Under the pieces are notes generated by a model. That model saw nothing but the letters and a program-made list of their open reading frames with translations, ran no database searches and was not told the DNA's origin. Below, piece after piece: positions 9,256 to 16,942 of a stretch of 64,000 nucleotides of DNA (position 1 is its first letter; every line of letters starts with the position of its first letter). Origin of the DNA: UBA1672 sp050633285 (GTDB lineage Bacteria; Pseudomonadota; Alphaproteobacteria; Micavibrionales; Micavibrionaceae); contig JBOEGG010000009.1 of assembly GCA_050633285.1 (NCBI GenBank), positions 1-64,000 of the forward strand, given 5' to 3'. The position numbers and the translations under genes are program-made.

Positions 9256-9684
9256 ATGAATATTGTTTATTTAAAAGGCACAGGTTTGGATGAACTATTG
9301 GACAAGGGGGCATCAGGAGAACTTGAACTGAACCTTGATGCTTGTGTGTCTGATGATAATTGTAAATTTAAAATGCGGGCTTTTATAGATGTCCCATCAA
9401 CACATGGCCAGATACATTTTTTTGAACTTTCATTGTTATCAGAAGTAAGAGAAGGAGATGAATATATACTTAATAATTTGTTGGAAAGACACCCAGACCT
9501 ACATGAGTTAAGTACAGCTGCTTCAGACAGACATCTAGCGTTCGAAGGAACGCTTGCGGAAATCCATAAAATGATAGACCATCTAAATTCAAGTGAATTT
9601 AAGCAGAATTTACAAAGTCACATAATAAAAAAAGAACCGAAATCTGATAAACTTGCTCCTGTATTACCTATATTTGATTTATAA
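9256..9684 (+). CDS. Hypothetical protein, 142 residues
   Basis: An unrecognised soluble protein. It starts at ATG after TAGGAGTTCTTCAT, a good ribosome-binding site. There is no signal peptide or membrane segment. The middle is acidic with a Cys pair (CVSDDNC, about 30-36), and the C terminus is Lys-rich then hydrophobic (LAPVLPIFDL). It lies 132 bp after the SMP-30-like gene in the same direction. No function can be assigned. Confidence 0.6.
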   Translation: MNIVYLKGTGLDELLDKGASGELELNLDACVSDDNCKFKMRAFIDVPSTHGQIHFFELSLLSEVREGDEYILNNLLERHPDLHELSTAASDRHLAFEGTLAEIHKMIDHLNSSEFKQNLQSHIIKKEPKSDKLAPVLPIFDL

Positions 9685-9878
9685 GCGGCCTGAGTTTCAC
9701 GACGGATATAGTTTTATTTGTTAGGAAACTCATTGGAAATAGAGCAGTTAATGAAGTTTAGTTAAAGTTTTAAGGTGAAAAATTCAGAATTTACGTACCA
9801 TTGTACGTAGGAATAAGTGGCTATGAATTTCTTGCGTTTGTTGTTAAATTGTACCAGTAGATTTAGAAAGGGATTATT

Positions 9879-10056
9879 ATGGAAGATAATGAGGCAGATG
9901 AAAAAATTGGATACGACAATGAAAATGCTGAACAAAGAGCTTGAGGGCTTCAGAATAAAACTTAATGATGTCCGCTCATCTTTATCGGCATGTGTTAGTG
10001 AAGAGAAAGATAACAAAGTCAAAAAGTCACCTCCATATTTGAAAATCATTAAATAG
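9879..10056 (+). pseudogene. Probable broken small gene
   Basis: An ATG at 9879 with an AAAGGG site reads MEDNEADEKIGYDNENAEQRA and stops at 9942. The neighbouring frame carries on coherently as GFRIKLNDVRSSLSACVSEEKDNKV to a stop at 10054-10056. The two halves look like one charged small protein split by a frameshift near 9940. The 481-bp stretch 9685-10165 holds nothing else I can support. The alternative is a single 79-residue frame beginning at 9817, which lacks a ribosome-binding site. Confidence 0.3.
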
Positions 10057-10165
10057 TTAACCCTCTTCAACCTCGGCGTTTTACAGGGAATATATCGAGG
10101 GAATTAAAGAAACTATGGAGAATGTAAACTGCCTTCTCACTTTTGTCGAAACGTGTCGTTCGTCC

Positions 10166-10384
10166 TCACCGAGTCATCCGGGTTCTATCAGCAATAGGTG
10201 TTTCTAACTCTAAGGAAGCATCATTCTTATCTTTGTTTTTTTCTGTATCATTGATCGCTAATGCAGCGTAAATTATGGCTTCTCTAGCCAGAAAGAGAAC
10301 TTGCAAAGAAGCGGCTGCTAGCTGTTCTTCTGAAACAGAGCAAGCATAATCAGTTCTACTTTCTTCAAAAATTTCCGTTTCCAT
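10166..10384 (-). CDS. Hypothetical small protein, 72 residues
   Basis: An unrecognised small protein. The start has a TGAGGA site five bases upstream. The centre is a predicted amphipathic helix rich in Ala and Leu (EEQLAAASLQVLFLAREAII), flanked by acidic and polar ends. It lies between a broken small gene and an IS30 remnant, with no operon partner. It could be genuine or a chance frame. Confidence 0.4.
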   Translation of the reverse strand: METEIFEESRTDYACSVSEEQLAAASLQVLFLAREAIIYAALAINDTEKNKDKNDASLELETPIADRTRMTR

Positions 10385-10487
10385 TTCATCCTCAGTTATC
10401 TCTGAAACCCTTAGATAACTGGACCATTCTATTCCGAAATGCGAAAAGCGACTATTTTCAACGTATTGAGAAAAGGAACTTTAGCAA

Positions 10488-10832
10488 ATGAAGCAGCAAA
10501 AACATCACACTCACCTGTCCAAATCCGAGCAGCGTCAAATTTATCTGATGCTTGGCAAGAAGATATCAGTTTGCTGTATTGCTCAAGAATTGGGACGCCA
10601 TCATTCCACCATCTATCGTGAAATAAACCGCAATAGTCACCTTCATGAAGATCCATTCTTACGCGGATATTTTCATGTTGTGGCAAATGATATGGCTGAA
10701 AACCGTCGTTATCGGTTGCGTAAAATGCTGCGAAATAAAGAGTTAACAGCGTATATCATAGAAAAGTTGAAGGCCTGTTGGTCACCAGAACAAATTTGTG
10801 GATTCCTGAAACGACGCGGTATTGAAGGTTTT
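10488..10832 (+). pseudogene. 5' fragment of a second type of IS30-family transposase
   Basis: It begins MKQQKHHTHLSKSEQRQIYLM and keeps the IS30 N-terminal HTH (GRHHSTIYREINRNS) and the linker CWSPEQICGFLKRRGIEGFY, then ends abruptly. The sequence jumps to Tn3-family transposase DNA at about 10833, sharing only TAT at the joint. It is a different IS30 member from the two 1,120-bp elements. No catalytic residues remain. Confidence 0.9.
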
Positions 10833-11171
10833 TATTGGCTGGAGGTGTAGATGTAACACTTGACGAATTACGATATGTCAAAGAACGCTACGTACATAAA
10901 GATGGCTTGAAAGCTGCCATTGCCCAGATCGTCGATGCTACATTAGACGTTCGGCAGTCACAAATCTGGGGCGAAGGGACAACGTCCTGCGCGTCAGATT
11001 CCAAAAAACTTCATGCATGGGATCAAAACCTCATGAGTGAATGGCATGCACGCTATAAAGGGCGCGGCGTGATGGTATACTGGCATGTTGAGAAAAACTC
11101 GCTTTGTGTCCATTCGCAACTCAAACGCTGTTCTTCGTCCGAGGTGAGCAGAGCATGATCGAGGGTGTTTT
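10833..11171 (+). pseudogene. Internal fragment of the Tn3-family transposase (second copy)
   Basis: This 339-bp segment matches 277-612 almost perfectly. It differs by one extra A that keeps the frame open through WGEGTTSCASDSKK (first catalytic Asp), a two-base insertion near 11150 (GAGCAGAGCATG), and a T/C substitution near 10948. Homology stops at GAGGGTGTTTT. It is a dead fragment but records what the intact frame at 403-409 looked like. Confidence 0.92.
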
Positions 11172-11276
11172 TCCAATCGAAAGCGAAAGAGTAAGGCTTT
11201 TGATTTATTAATGGAACAGGAAGTAGATATCATTGAGCGCAAATATGCAGATATCTTTTTAGGAGAGGATGAGTAA
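11172..11276 (+). pseudogene. 3' remnant of an unidentified gene
   Basis: After the Tn3 fragment, one frame reads NRKRKSKAFDLLMEQEVDII and continues ERKYADIFLGEDE to a stop at 11274-11276. The strongly charged, helical composition looks coding. It is probably the C terminus of a gene whose front was lost when the Tn3 fragment arrived. The parent family is not recognised. Nothing further is visible from 11277 to the DHFR start at 11459. Confidence 0.4.
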
Positions 11277-11458
11277 TATATTGTGCAATTATAGCGACCT
11301 TAATGCCATATATCTTAACTCTAATCCCTGACTATAATAGTATTTTATATAGATTTACTTTATGATTATTCATTGTTGTTGGTAGGTGTCACCTCGCATT
11401 GAAAGTGTGGGTATGAGTATTTGGAATTCAATTAATATAGAAAGCAAAAGACGAAAAA

Positions 11459-12013
11459 ATGAAACTAACCTGTATAGTTGCTGTTGATGAGGATTTTGGA
11501 ATTGGTTGCCGGGGCGAATTGCCTTGGTATGTTCCGCGTGATTTAAAGTATGTGCGTAAGAATACAATAAAAAAAGCTATCTTTATGGGGCGAGCTACAT
11601 ATGAATCCTTACCAAAGCCCTTGCCGGATAGGGTAAATATTGTACTGACATCAAAAAAAGAATTGAAGCCTGATTTCTTTCCTGTTGCTAGTCTGGAGCA
11701 GGCAATTAATGTTGCACAACAACATTGCGATGAACTTGTTATCTTCGGGGGGAGCAGCATATATAAGCAATTTTTGCAAAAGTGTGACAGGCTTCTTCTT
11801 ACTATTATTCATCACAAATTTGAAGCGGATGTACGCTTCCCACCAGTGTCGCTGGAAGGCTGGGAATTGGTAAGCAATGATTTTTGTCCGCTTGACAAGG
11901 ATAACCCCTACAATCAAAGTTACCTTGTGTTGGATCAAAAACATTCGGGGGGCAGCAGTACAGCGCAGAAAGCAAGTTCATGGGATGATATAAGGTCTGT
12001 GCTCAGCCTATAG
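11459..12013 (+). CDS. Dihydrofolate reductase
   Basis: 184 residues. It reduces dihydrofolate to tetrahydrofolate with NADPH. Seen: IVAVDEDFGIGCRGELPW (substrate loop), PRDLKYVRKNT with the catalytic acidic residue Asp28, MGRATYESL, LPDRVNIVLTS, and IFGGSSIYKQFL (cofactor-binding GG). A C-terminal tail of about 25 residues (GGSSTAQKASSWDDIRSVL) exceeds the usual length of about 160. It stands alone, not beside thyA, inside IS-littered DNA. That is the setting of mobile trimethoprim-resistance dfr genes, but it does not match a resistance type I know, so resistance is only a hypothesis. Confidence 0.92.
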   Translation: MKLTCIVAVDEDFGIGCRGELPWYVPRDLKYVRKNTIKKAIFMGRATYESLPKPLPDRVNIVLTSKKELKPDFFPVASLEQAINVAQQHCDELVIFGGSSIYKQFLQKCDRLLLTIIHHKFEADVRFPPVSLEGWELVSNDFCPLDKDNPYNQSYLVLDQKHSGGSSTAQKASSWDDIRSVLSL

Positions 12014-12130
12014 TGTTTTTCTTGGTTTTGATTTAATCCATTCCTGAAAACCGAAAGAAATAATGTCACTATTTACATTTTTGGCTTGATCAACACTTGG
12101 TAGCCCATCACTCTTACCAAGGCGAGATGC

Positions 12131-12400
12131 TATAGAGGGGCAGATGGTCGCTGTACTTGGCGACCAGAACCTGTGCCAGCAGCCCGGAGATGGGGATCCC
12201 CTTGTCAATGACCTGTGGTGGGGCGGGAGCCTGAGTTAGCGTCTCACAGGCTTCAGGTCATGCTCTCGGGCAATGCTCGCCACGGAGGAACCGGGCTGTT
12301 TGCAGAGGGTCACAACCTTCGCTCGAAACTACGGCGTGTGCCGGCGGCGACGCTTGATACTGGCTTGGGCAGGGAGTGAGGTGTCGCTTAACGCATCCAT
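12131..12400 (-). pseudogene. IS66-family remnant: start of tnpA fused to the middle of tnpC
   Basis: On the reverse strand, MDALSDTSLPAQASIKRRRR then a TAG stop, then FRAKVVTLCKQPGSSVASIA, is the N terminus of an IS66 TnpA-like protein. Near 12250 the frame changes to EACETLTQAPAPPQVIDKG then LLAQVLVAKYSDHLPLY, the diagnostic stretch of the IS66 TnpC transposase. Everything between (the rest of tnpA, all of tnpB, the front of tnpC) is deleted. Its GC content is visibly higher than its surroundings, so it came from another genome background. Confidence 0.8.
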
Positions 12401-12405
12401 AGCAG

Positions 12406-12430
12406 GTGTCCACTAATAATAGGTGGACAC
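12406..12430. repeat. Inverted repeat GTGTCCAC / GTGGACAC
   Basis: Two perfect 8-bp arms separated by nine A/T-rich bases (TAATAATAG), just outside the IS66 remnant start. It could be two insertion-sequence ends abutted after a deletion, or a regulatory dyad. No element could be matched. Confidence 0.5.
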
Positions 12431-12526
12431 TATGATTATGCTCTCAGGACCGGATCGGTAAGAGGGAGGATAAGCGCACTTATCGTTCCATTGCCCGTCA
12501 GTCCCCCATTATCAAGCTTGATATCA

Positions 12527-13189
12527 CTAATGTTTGTTTTTCGAAATCCTGTTGAACTTTCGAAAAACAAACCATCCGGACCAGAAAAAGGCGGTTAGAA
12601 AGATTGCTGTTATAATTGCCGGTTTTGGGTTTTCTAATGTACTAATCGCTCCAGCATAGGAGGCAATGATTGCGTAAGGGATTGTACTGATTAGCCATAG
12701 CATAATAAATTTTGCAAACGGCATTCGTGTCATACCAGCCATACAAGCAGAGACTTCCGGTAAAATTGGCACTGCGCGGGATAGCAAAATTACGATTGCA
12801 CCGTGATTTTGGAAAGTTCTTACGGCGTCATCGCGCTTATCCTGATCCTTAATCAGTGCATTCACCAGTTTATCTCCATATTTAGCGCTGAGACCATAAC
12901 CACACGTACCTGCAAAAAATAATCCGGTGATTGCGGCAACGGCGCCGTAAAAAGCTCCAAGGAAATACCCACCCAAGATCATCACCGTTAAGGTTGGTAC
13001 AGCGATAAATAAATCCGCAAATAACAATGAGCATATAATGATAGCAACAAAATTAGGGTTGGCACTTTTTGCCAGTTCAAGAAAAAGTTGGATCTTTTCA
13101 ACCGTCATTATGCCTGTTGCATTCAGGATGATAAAGGTACTGGCAAAGACCAGAGCAAGAGTTAACATTACTTTCAATAGTGCTTTCAT
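12527..13189 (-). CDS. TVP38/TMEM64 (VTT-domain) membrane protein
   Basis: 220 residues from the ATG at 13189, chosen because AGGTG lies just upstream; the frame extends further but without a site. It is an integral membrane protein with about five hydrophobic segments. The VTT/SNARE-associated core is recognisable from GGYFLGAFYGAVAAITGLF and from LLSRAVPILPEVSACMAGM, the conserved re-entrant F/R-x-x-P-x-P type motif. The family includes lipid scramblase-like and DedA-like proteins; the substrate here is unknown. It follows the short-chain dehydrogenase by 116 bp on the same strand, so the two may be one lipid-related operon. Confidence 0.85.
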   Translation of the reverse strand: MKALLKVMLTLALVFASTFIILNATGIMTVEKIQLFLELAKSANPNFVAIIICSLLFADLFIAVPTLTVMILGGYFLGAFYGAVAAITGLFFAGTCGYGLSAKYGDKLVNALIKDQDKRDDAVRTFQNHGAIVILLSRAVPILPEVSACMAGMTRMPFAKFIMLWLISTIPYAIIASYAGAISTLENPKPAIITAIFLTAFFWSGWFVFRKFNRISKNKH

Positions 13190-13305
13190 GGAATCACCTG
13201 GTTTCGATAGGACAAATCTAAAACCCTTGAATGGAGCAGGATAGAAGCACGAGAACATGCTGTCGGAAAAAACTGATCTCTTGTGTAATCTCATTGAGCA
13301 TCGCC

Positions 13306-14070
13306 CTAACTGCCTTTCATAATCTTGCGTGCGAGCCAAGGGGCAAAGATTGCTAAAAAGTAAAGTAATTTAACCTTTCCAATGTTGTTGACGCTCAATC
13401 CCTTTTCAATGCCACAGATGATGTCCATAGCTGCGCGTTCTGGTGATAATTTTCCTTTGCCGCGCCCTTGTGTCATAGGTGTATCTACCAGCGGTAAAAA
13501 AGCCTGTGTTACGCGAACATTCGTATTCTCAAGCTGGTAGCCAAGGCTTTGGGAAAAAGCATTCATCGCGCTTTTTGTTGCGCAATATACTGCCGAACCC
13601 GTTTTGGGAGCGAGCGCCAAACCGGAATTGATATTGGCAATGACTGACTCACTCTTCTCATTTAGAAGAGCAGGCAGCAATAAATAGCTTAGTGCACAAA
13701 TGGAGACTAAATTCAGGTTAACTTCATAGGTAATGGTTTCATAGGCAAAGTCATCATCTAAAAATTCAGGGCAATATTGTATTGCCGCATTGTTAATCAA
13801 TACATCAATTTTCGGATGGTTTTGCAAAATATCATGTACAAGGGTTTCATATTCCGTGGGTTTAGACAGATCCGCTTGATAAGTATTTATGGAAGGGAAC
13901 TCTTTCTCAAGCGCATCCAGCTTTTCCCCCGGGCGGGATACGACCAGTAGGGTGTTATACGGACTTAACAAGCGTACCATCTGATATCCAATTCCAGATG
14001 TACCGCCTGTAATTACCACTATTTTGTCTCTAAATGTTTTAAAGTGCGAATAGCTCATAGTTTCATTCAT
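13306..14070 (-). CDS. Short-chain dehydrogenase/reductase
   Basis: 254 residues of the classical SDR family, NAD(P)H-dependent. Seen: cofactor loop TGGTSGIG (about 21-28), NNAA (about 92-95), a catalytic Ser in the NINSG segment, and YCATK (about 161-165) with the catalytic Tyr and Lys. The C terminus has a hydrophobic, Trp-containing stretch (LLYFLAIFAPWLARKIM) that may associate with the membrane, as in DltE-like members. It is divergent from the Crp/Fnr gene at 14257 and upstream of the VTT-domain gene. The substrate is unknown. Confidence 0.88.
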   Translation of the reverse strand: MNETMSYSHFKTFRDKIVVITGGTSGIGYQMVRLLSPYNTLLVVSRPGEKLDALEKEFPSINTYQADLSKPTEYETLVHDILQNHPKIDVLINNAAIQYCPEFLDDDFAYETITYEVNLNLVSICALSYLLLPALLNEKSESVIANINSGLALAPKTGSAVYCATKSAMNAFSQSLGYQLENTNVRVTQAFLPLVDTPMTQGRGKGKLSPERAAMDIICGIEKGLSVNNIGKVKLLYFLAIFAPWLARKIMKGS

Positions 14071-14256
14071 TATGTATGTTTCTTAATTCTGGGGAATGCA
14101 CGATATATTCGTATCAACCTCGATTAAATTGCTTAAATATCGTTTTACGTCATTGTTATTTCTCTTTTTATTGAAAAGCCTTTACTTTCATGATCCACAA
14201 TATAGCCTGAAGCATGACCATTCGCGTTAACCTAGGTTAAAAAGCAGGGATTAATA

Positions 14257-14784
14257 ATGAACTTTGAAACATTGGCTAAAAAAAACGGAAAACAGCTCGT
14301 TTGTCCAAAGCACGAACATATATTTTTACAGGGAACATATGATGATGGATTTTATCTTCTGCAATCGGGACTGTTGAAAGCTTATTATGTTTCTGAAGAT
14401 GGAAAGGAAAGCATCAAGTCTTTTATTTTGCCGGGAAATTCAATAGTAAGTCTTACTGCTGTCTACAAAAAAGAACCTTGTTCGTTTAATCTAATTGCTT
14501 TGCAGGACTCACAACTTACTCATATATCTTTTGATCATATTATGGAAGCTACGCGTAACTCCCATGAAATGTCAATAAAAATGATAGATATCCTTTTAAG
14601 CCTGTCGATGAAGAAAGAACGGCGTGAACATGAACTTTTATCTCTATCTGCGGAGGAGCGTTTCAGGGAATTTTACGAAACATCCCCACAACTTATTGAG
14701 TCTATCACGCAAAATGATATAGCTCGTTATCTCGGTATCACGCCAGTAGCCCTCAGTCGCATTAAAAAACGTTTGGGGATGTAA
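14257..14784 (+). CDS. Crp/Fnr-family transcriptional regulator
   Basis: 175 residues. An N-terminal cyclic-nucleotide-binding-like barrel (about 15-110: HIFLQGTYDDGFYLLQSGLL, SFILPGNSIVSL) is followed by a dimer helix and a shortened C-terminal HTH (ITQNDIARYLGITPVALSRIKK). No Cys cluster for an Fe-S centre is present, and the usual cAMP-contact residues are not obvious, so the signal is unknown. It is divergent from the SDR gene and probably controls it; the 186-bp spacer is AT-rich without a clear palindrome. Confidence 0.88.
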   Translation: MNFETLAKKNGKQLVCPKHEHIFLQGTYDDGFYLLQSGLLKAYYVSEDGKESIKSFILPGNSIVSLTAVYKKEPCSFNLIALQDSQLTHISFDHIMEATRNSHEMSIKMIDILLSLSMKKERREHELLSLSAEERFREFYETSPQLIESITQNDIARYLGITPVALSRIKKRLGM

Positions 14785-14804
14785 CTGCTATCTATAGAAA
14801 TTTG

Positions 14805-15092
14805 ATGTCTGGAGTATCCAAAAGGAAAACGCGGATATAAAAACATGAAGAGAAGTTATCTCCTTTTATAGTCCGTCTCGAAGACGCGTGGCGTTTTAAA
14901 AATAAAGGCTTAATTGTCATTCGTTCATGGAGTGGAGTATATAAATATTCGGATACCAGTCTACACGGGTTTATGGAGCTTTGTGAAAGCCATGGCATTC
15001 ACAAACCAGAAGTCGCGCTATCGATTAGTGGTGTTTATTTTGATGTGGCATGGCCCCAGATTAAATTCGGCCTTCTAATAAACAAGAATTAA
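14805..15092 (+). pseudogene. Small gene interrupted by an in-frame stop
   Basis: Starting at ATG 14805 the frame reads MSGVSKRKTRI, hits TAA at 14838, then continues in the same frame with coherent protein-like sequence (KHEEKLSPFIVRLEDAW, LHGFMELCESHGIHKPEVA, ALSISGVYFDVAWPQIKFG) to a stop at 15090-15092. It is an unrecognised remnant. A 15-bp string around its premature stop recurs exactly at the right edge of IS30 copy 2. Past it, 15093-15207 holds only a further short coding-looking scrap (RRELKWKVSGLDSAFEEM) with no start. Confidence 0.4.
14827..14841. repeat. 15-bp direct repeat, left copy
   Basis: AAACGCGGATATAAA, repeated exactly at 16884-16898. The right copy starts on the last base of IS30 copy 2, and the sequences diverge on both sides. 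The pair brackets about 2.06 kb of remnants plus the IS. Confidence 0.8.
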
Positions 15093-15207
15093 AGTGGAGT
15101 AGGAGCCGTTAGACGAGAGTTGAAATGGAAAGTGTCAGGTCTGGACAGTGCATTTGAGGAGATGGTGAGTTTTGTCAAGCGGATGAAAAAGTATATGGTA
15201 TAGTAGC

Positions 15208-15287
15208 TGTGTGATTCACAGGGATCGTTTCAATCTTGCAAGCTCCAAATCTACTCTATAATAGGCATCTTGTCTATGAATCACACA
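15208..15287. repeat. 80-bp segment with 11-bp perfect terminal inverted repeats
   Basis: TGTGTGATTCA at the left and TGAATCACACA at the right bracket 58 bp of non-coding DNA. The layout resembles a miniature inverted-repeat element or the fused ends of a deleted IS. No target duplication is visible at its borders. Confidence 0.45.
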
Positions 15288-15338
15288 TTTTACTTTTACC
15301 TGATTTTGCGGCATGAATTAAGTTTCTTATCCGGTTGT

Positions 15339-15764
15339 TTATGTGTGCTTTAGGCTGTCAAGAATTGCAGCATTCAAATTTAGATCGTTTATTTCAAATT
15401 GCTTCTTCTTTCTTTTTCCGGTATCGGAGGTATACTCGTCCGCATTGGGGCCAATACCAACTCTTATATCATCTCCGACGGTCAAAGCTTCATCGATATT
15501 ATGAGTTACGAAAATTGACGTGACTTTTGGTTTTACGTGCTCTACAAAAAAATTCTGTATATTTCTTCTCGTAATCTCGTCAAGGGCAGAAAATGGTTCG
15601 TCAAGCATGAGAACCTTGGGTCGGTTTGCTAGCGCTGACACTAATGCTAGTCTTTGTTTTTGCCCTCCAGATAAATTCCCTGCTTTTTTGTATAAAAGGC
15701 TTTCCAATTGAAATTCTTTTATTAAAAAAAGAACATATCTCTTGCTTGTTTCGTCTTGTTGGGC
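15339..15764 (-). pseudogene. ABC transporter ATPase, C-terminal fragment cut by IS30 copy 2
   Basis: The frame is open up to the IS edge and contains FLIKEFQLESLLYKKAGN, the ABC signature LSGGQKQRLAL, Walker B VLMLDEPFSALDE and the H-loop FVTHNIDEAL. The Walker A half is missing, replaced by IS30 copy 2 at 15765. It belongs with the nitrate/taurine (NitT/TauT/SsuB) type importer ATPases. It is non-functional, and the partner permease and binding protein are absent. Confidence 0.88.
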
Positions 15765-16884
15765 TGTGAAAGCAGTCTGAAGTGCGACTGGTTACGTTAA
15801 ACACGTTATTCGATCCTCTATCTGGTGTAAATGATTATAGAACACCTCATGAGGTGTTCTATAATTTAGACATCGTCTTGGCGTGTGATTTAACTTTTCA
15901 CAAATCCTGTTAATCTGAACTTGAGATACCTCATTGATATTGGTTTTACGTGGAAGGAACTGCCTGACACGGCCATTGGTATTCTCATTAGTTCCTTTCT
16001 GCCACGGTGCCTGCGGATCACAATAATAACTCCCAAGTTCCACATGCTTTTCCAGCAATTTCCATGCTAGAAACTCAGAGCCTCTATCAAAGGTTACAGA
16101 GAACCGTGAATGACGGGGCAGGGTAACAAGCTTATCCCTGATTTTTGATATAACAGGCTCTGAGCATCTATTTTGGTTCTTAATCAAATACGTATAACGG
16201 CTCTTACGCTCAACCAATGAAGTGATATTGGCATTACCGTATTCACGCCTGAATATCATCAGATCTCCTTCCCAATGACCAAAACCTTGGCGCTCTTGAA
16301 TATCCTCTGGTCGATTATGAATGCTTAGTTCCTGCGGGATACCGCGTAAATGACGTGGCTTTTTTGTAAAACGTTTACGCCTGTTCTTGAAAGATTTACG
16401 CAAATAACGATATAGCTTCAATGCACGTCCTTCAGAGCTGTAAATGAAATCGTATGTGGTTTCACGGCAGACATAAAAACCATCAATGCCCAGGCGTTTA
16501 AGATAACCAGCTATTTGATCTGGTGACCACGGGAACTGAAGCTTGCTAATGACAAATGCTTTGAGCTCTGGGTAACGAATAAGCTTGCGTAGCTTAGACC
16601 TGCGACGCGTTGAAAATTCCTGAGCATTCACATGAAAGTAACCACGTACGAATGGATCTTCATGATAAAATGAGTTGCGGCGAACCTCACGAAATATTGT
16701 GGCACGATGACGGCCGAGATATTCAGCAATCGAAGTTTTGCTCCTACCAGATTCTAATAACTTGTAAATTGTTCGGCGTTCATCCAAACTCAGTTGACTA
16801 TAATTTTTACTCATTTCGACTTTCTCCTTATAGCCCGAATAGGGCATAAATTAACGAAAGTCGCACTTCATTTTAGACACCACA
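15765..16884 (-). mobile_element. IS30-family insertion sequence, copy 2
   Basis: The same 1,120-bp element as 6386-7505, same orientation, with identical TGTG/CACA ends and inner repeats. Its left flank (GGC) and right flank (AAC) do not match, so the original target duplication was lost, probably by an adjacent deletion or by recombination with copy 1. Confidence 0.9.
15792..16814 (-). CDS. IS30-family transposase, copy 2
   Basis: 340 residues from MSKNYSQL, with about ten substitutions relative to copy 1 (for example RETTYDF for RETIYDF, FTKKPRH for FTRKPRH, ELGSYYCD for GIGSYYCD). HTH and DDE residues (GHWEGDLM, VTFDRGSEF, GTNENTNG) are intact. The two copies have diverged along most of the coding sequence, with many changes silent. 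They are therefore separate arrivals or an old pair, not a fresh duplication. Confidence 0.95.
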   Translation of the reverse strand: MSKNYSQLSLDERRTIYKLLESGRSKTSIAEYLGRHRATIFREVRRNSFYHEDPFVRGYFHVNAQEFSTRRRSKLRKLIRYPELKAFVISKLQFPWSPDQIAGYLKRLGIDGFYVCRETTYDFIYSSEGRALKLYRYLRKSFKNRRKRFTKKPRHLRGIPQELSIHNRPEDIQERQGFGHWEGDLMIFRREYGNANITSLVERKSRYTYLIKNQNRCSEPVISKIRDKLVTLPRHSRFSVTFDRGSEFLAWKLLEKHVELGSYYCDPQAPWQKGTNENTNGRVRQFLPRKTNINEVSQVQINRICEKLNHTPRRCLNYRTPHEVFYNHLHQIEDRITCLT

Positions 16885-16898
16885 AACGCGGATATAAA
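16884..16898. repeat. 15-bp direct repeat, right copy
   Basis: An exact copy of 14827-14841 immediately at the right border of IS30 copy 2; the first base is also the last base of the element. See the left copy. Confidence 0.8.
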
Positions 16899-16942
16899 TG
16901 AGTGATAATGTATCTTATGGGAAATTGACGATAGGTTTCTTT

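Noticed and set aside
9762..10070. Reverse-strand 102-residue frame
   Set aside because: It lies opposite a coding-looking frame, has low-complexity composition and no ribosome-binding site.
15208..15287. Transcription terminator
   Set aside because: The 11-bp arms are 58 bp apart with no T run, so a terminator is unlikely.
6386..16884. The IS30 pair as a confirmed composite transposon
   Set aside because: The outer flanks (AGA on the left, AAC on the right) do not form a target duplication and copy 1 has its own AGA pair, so a composite jump is unsupported.
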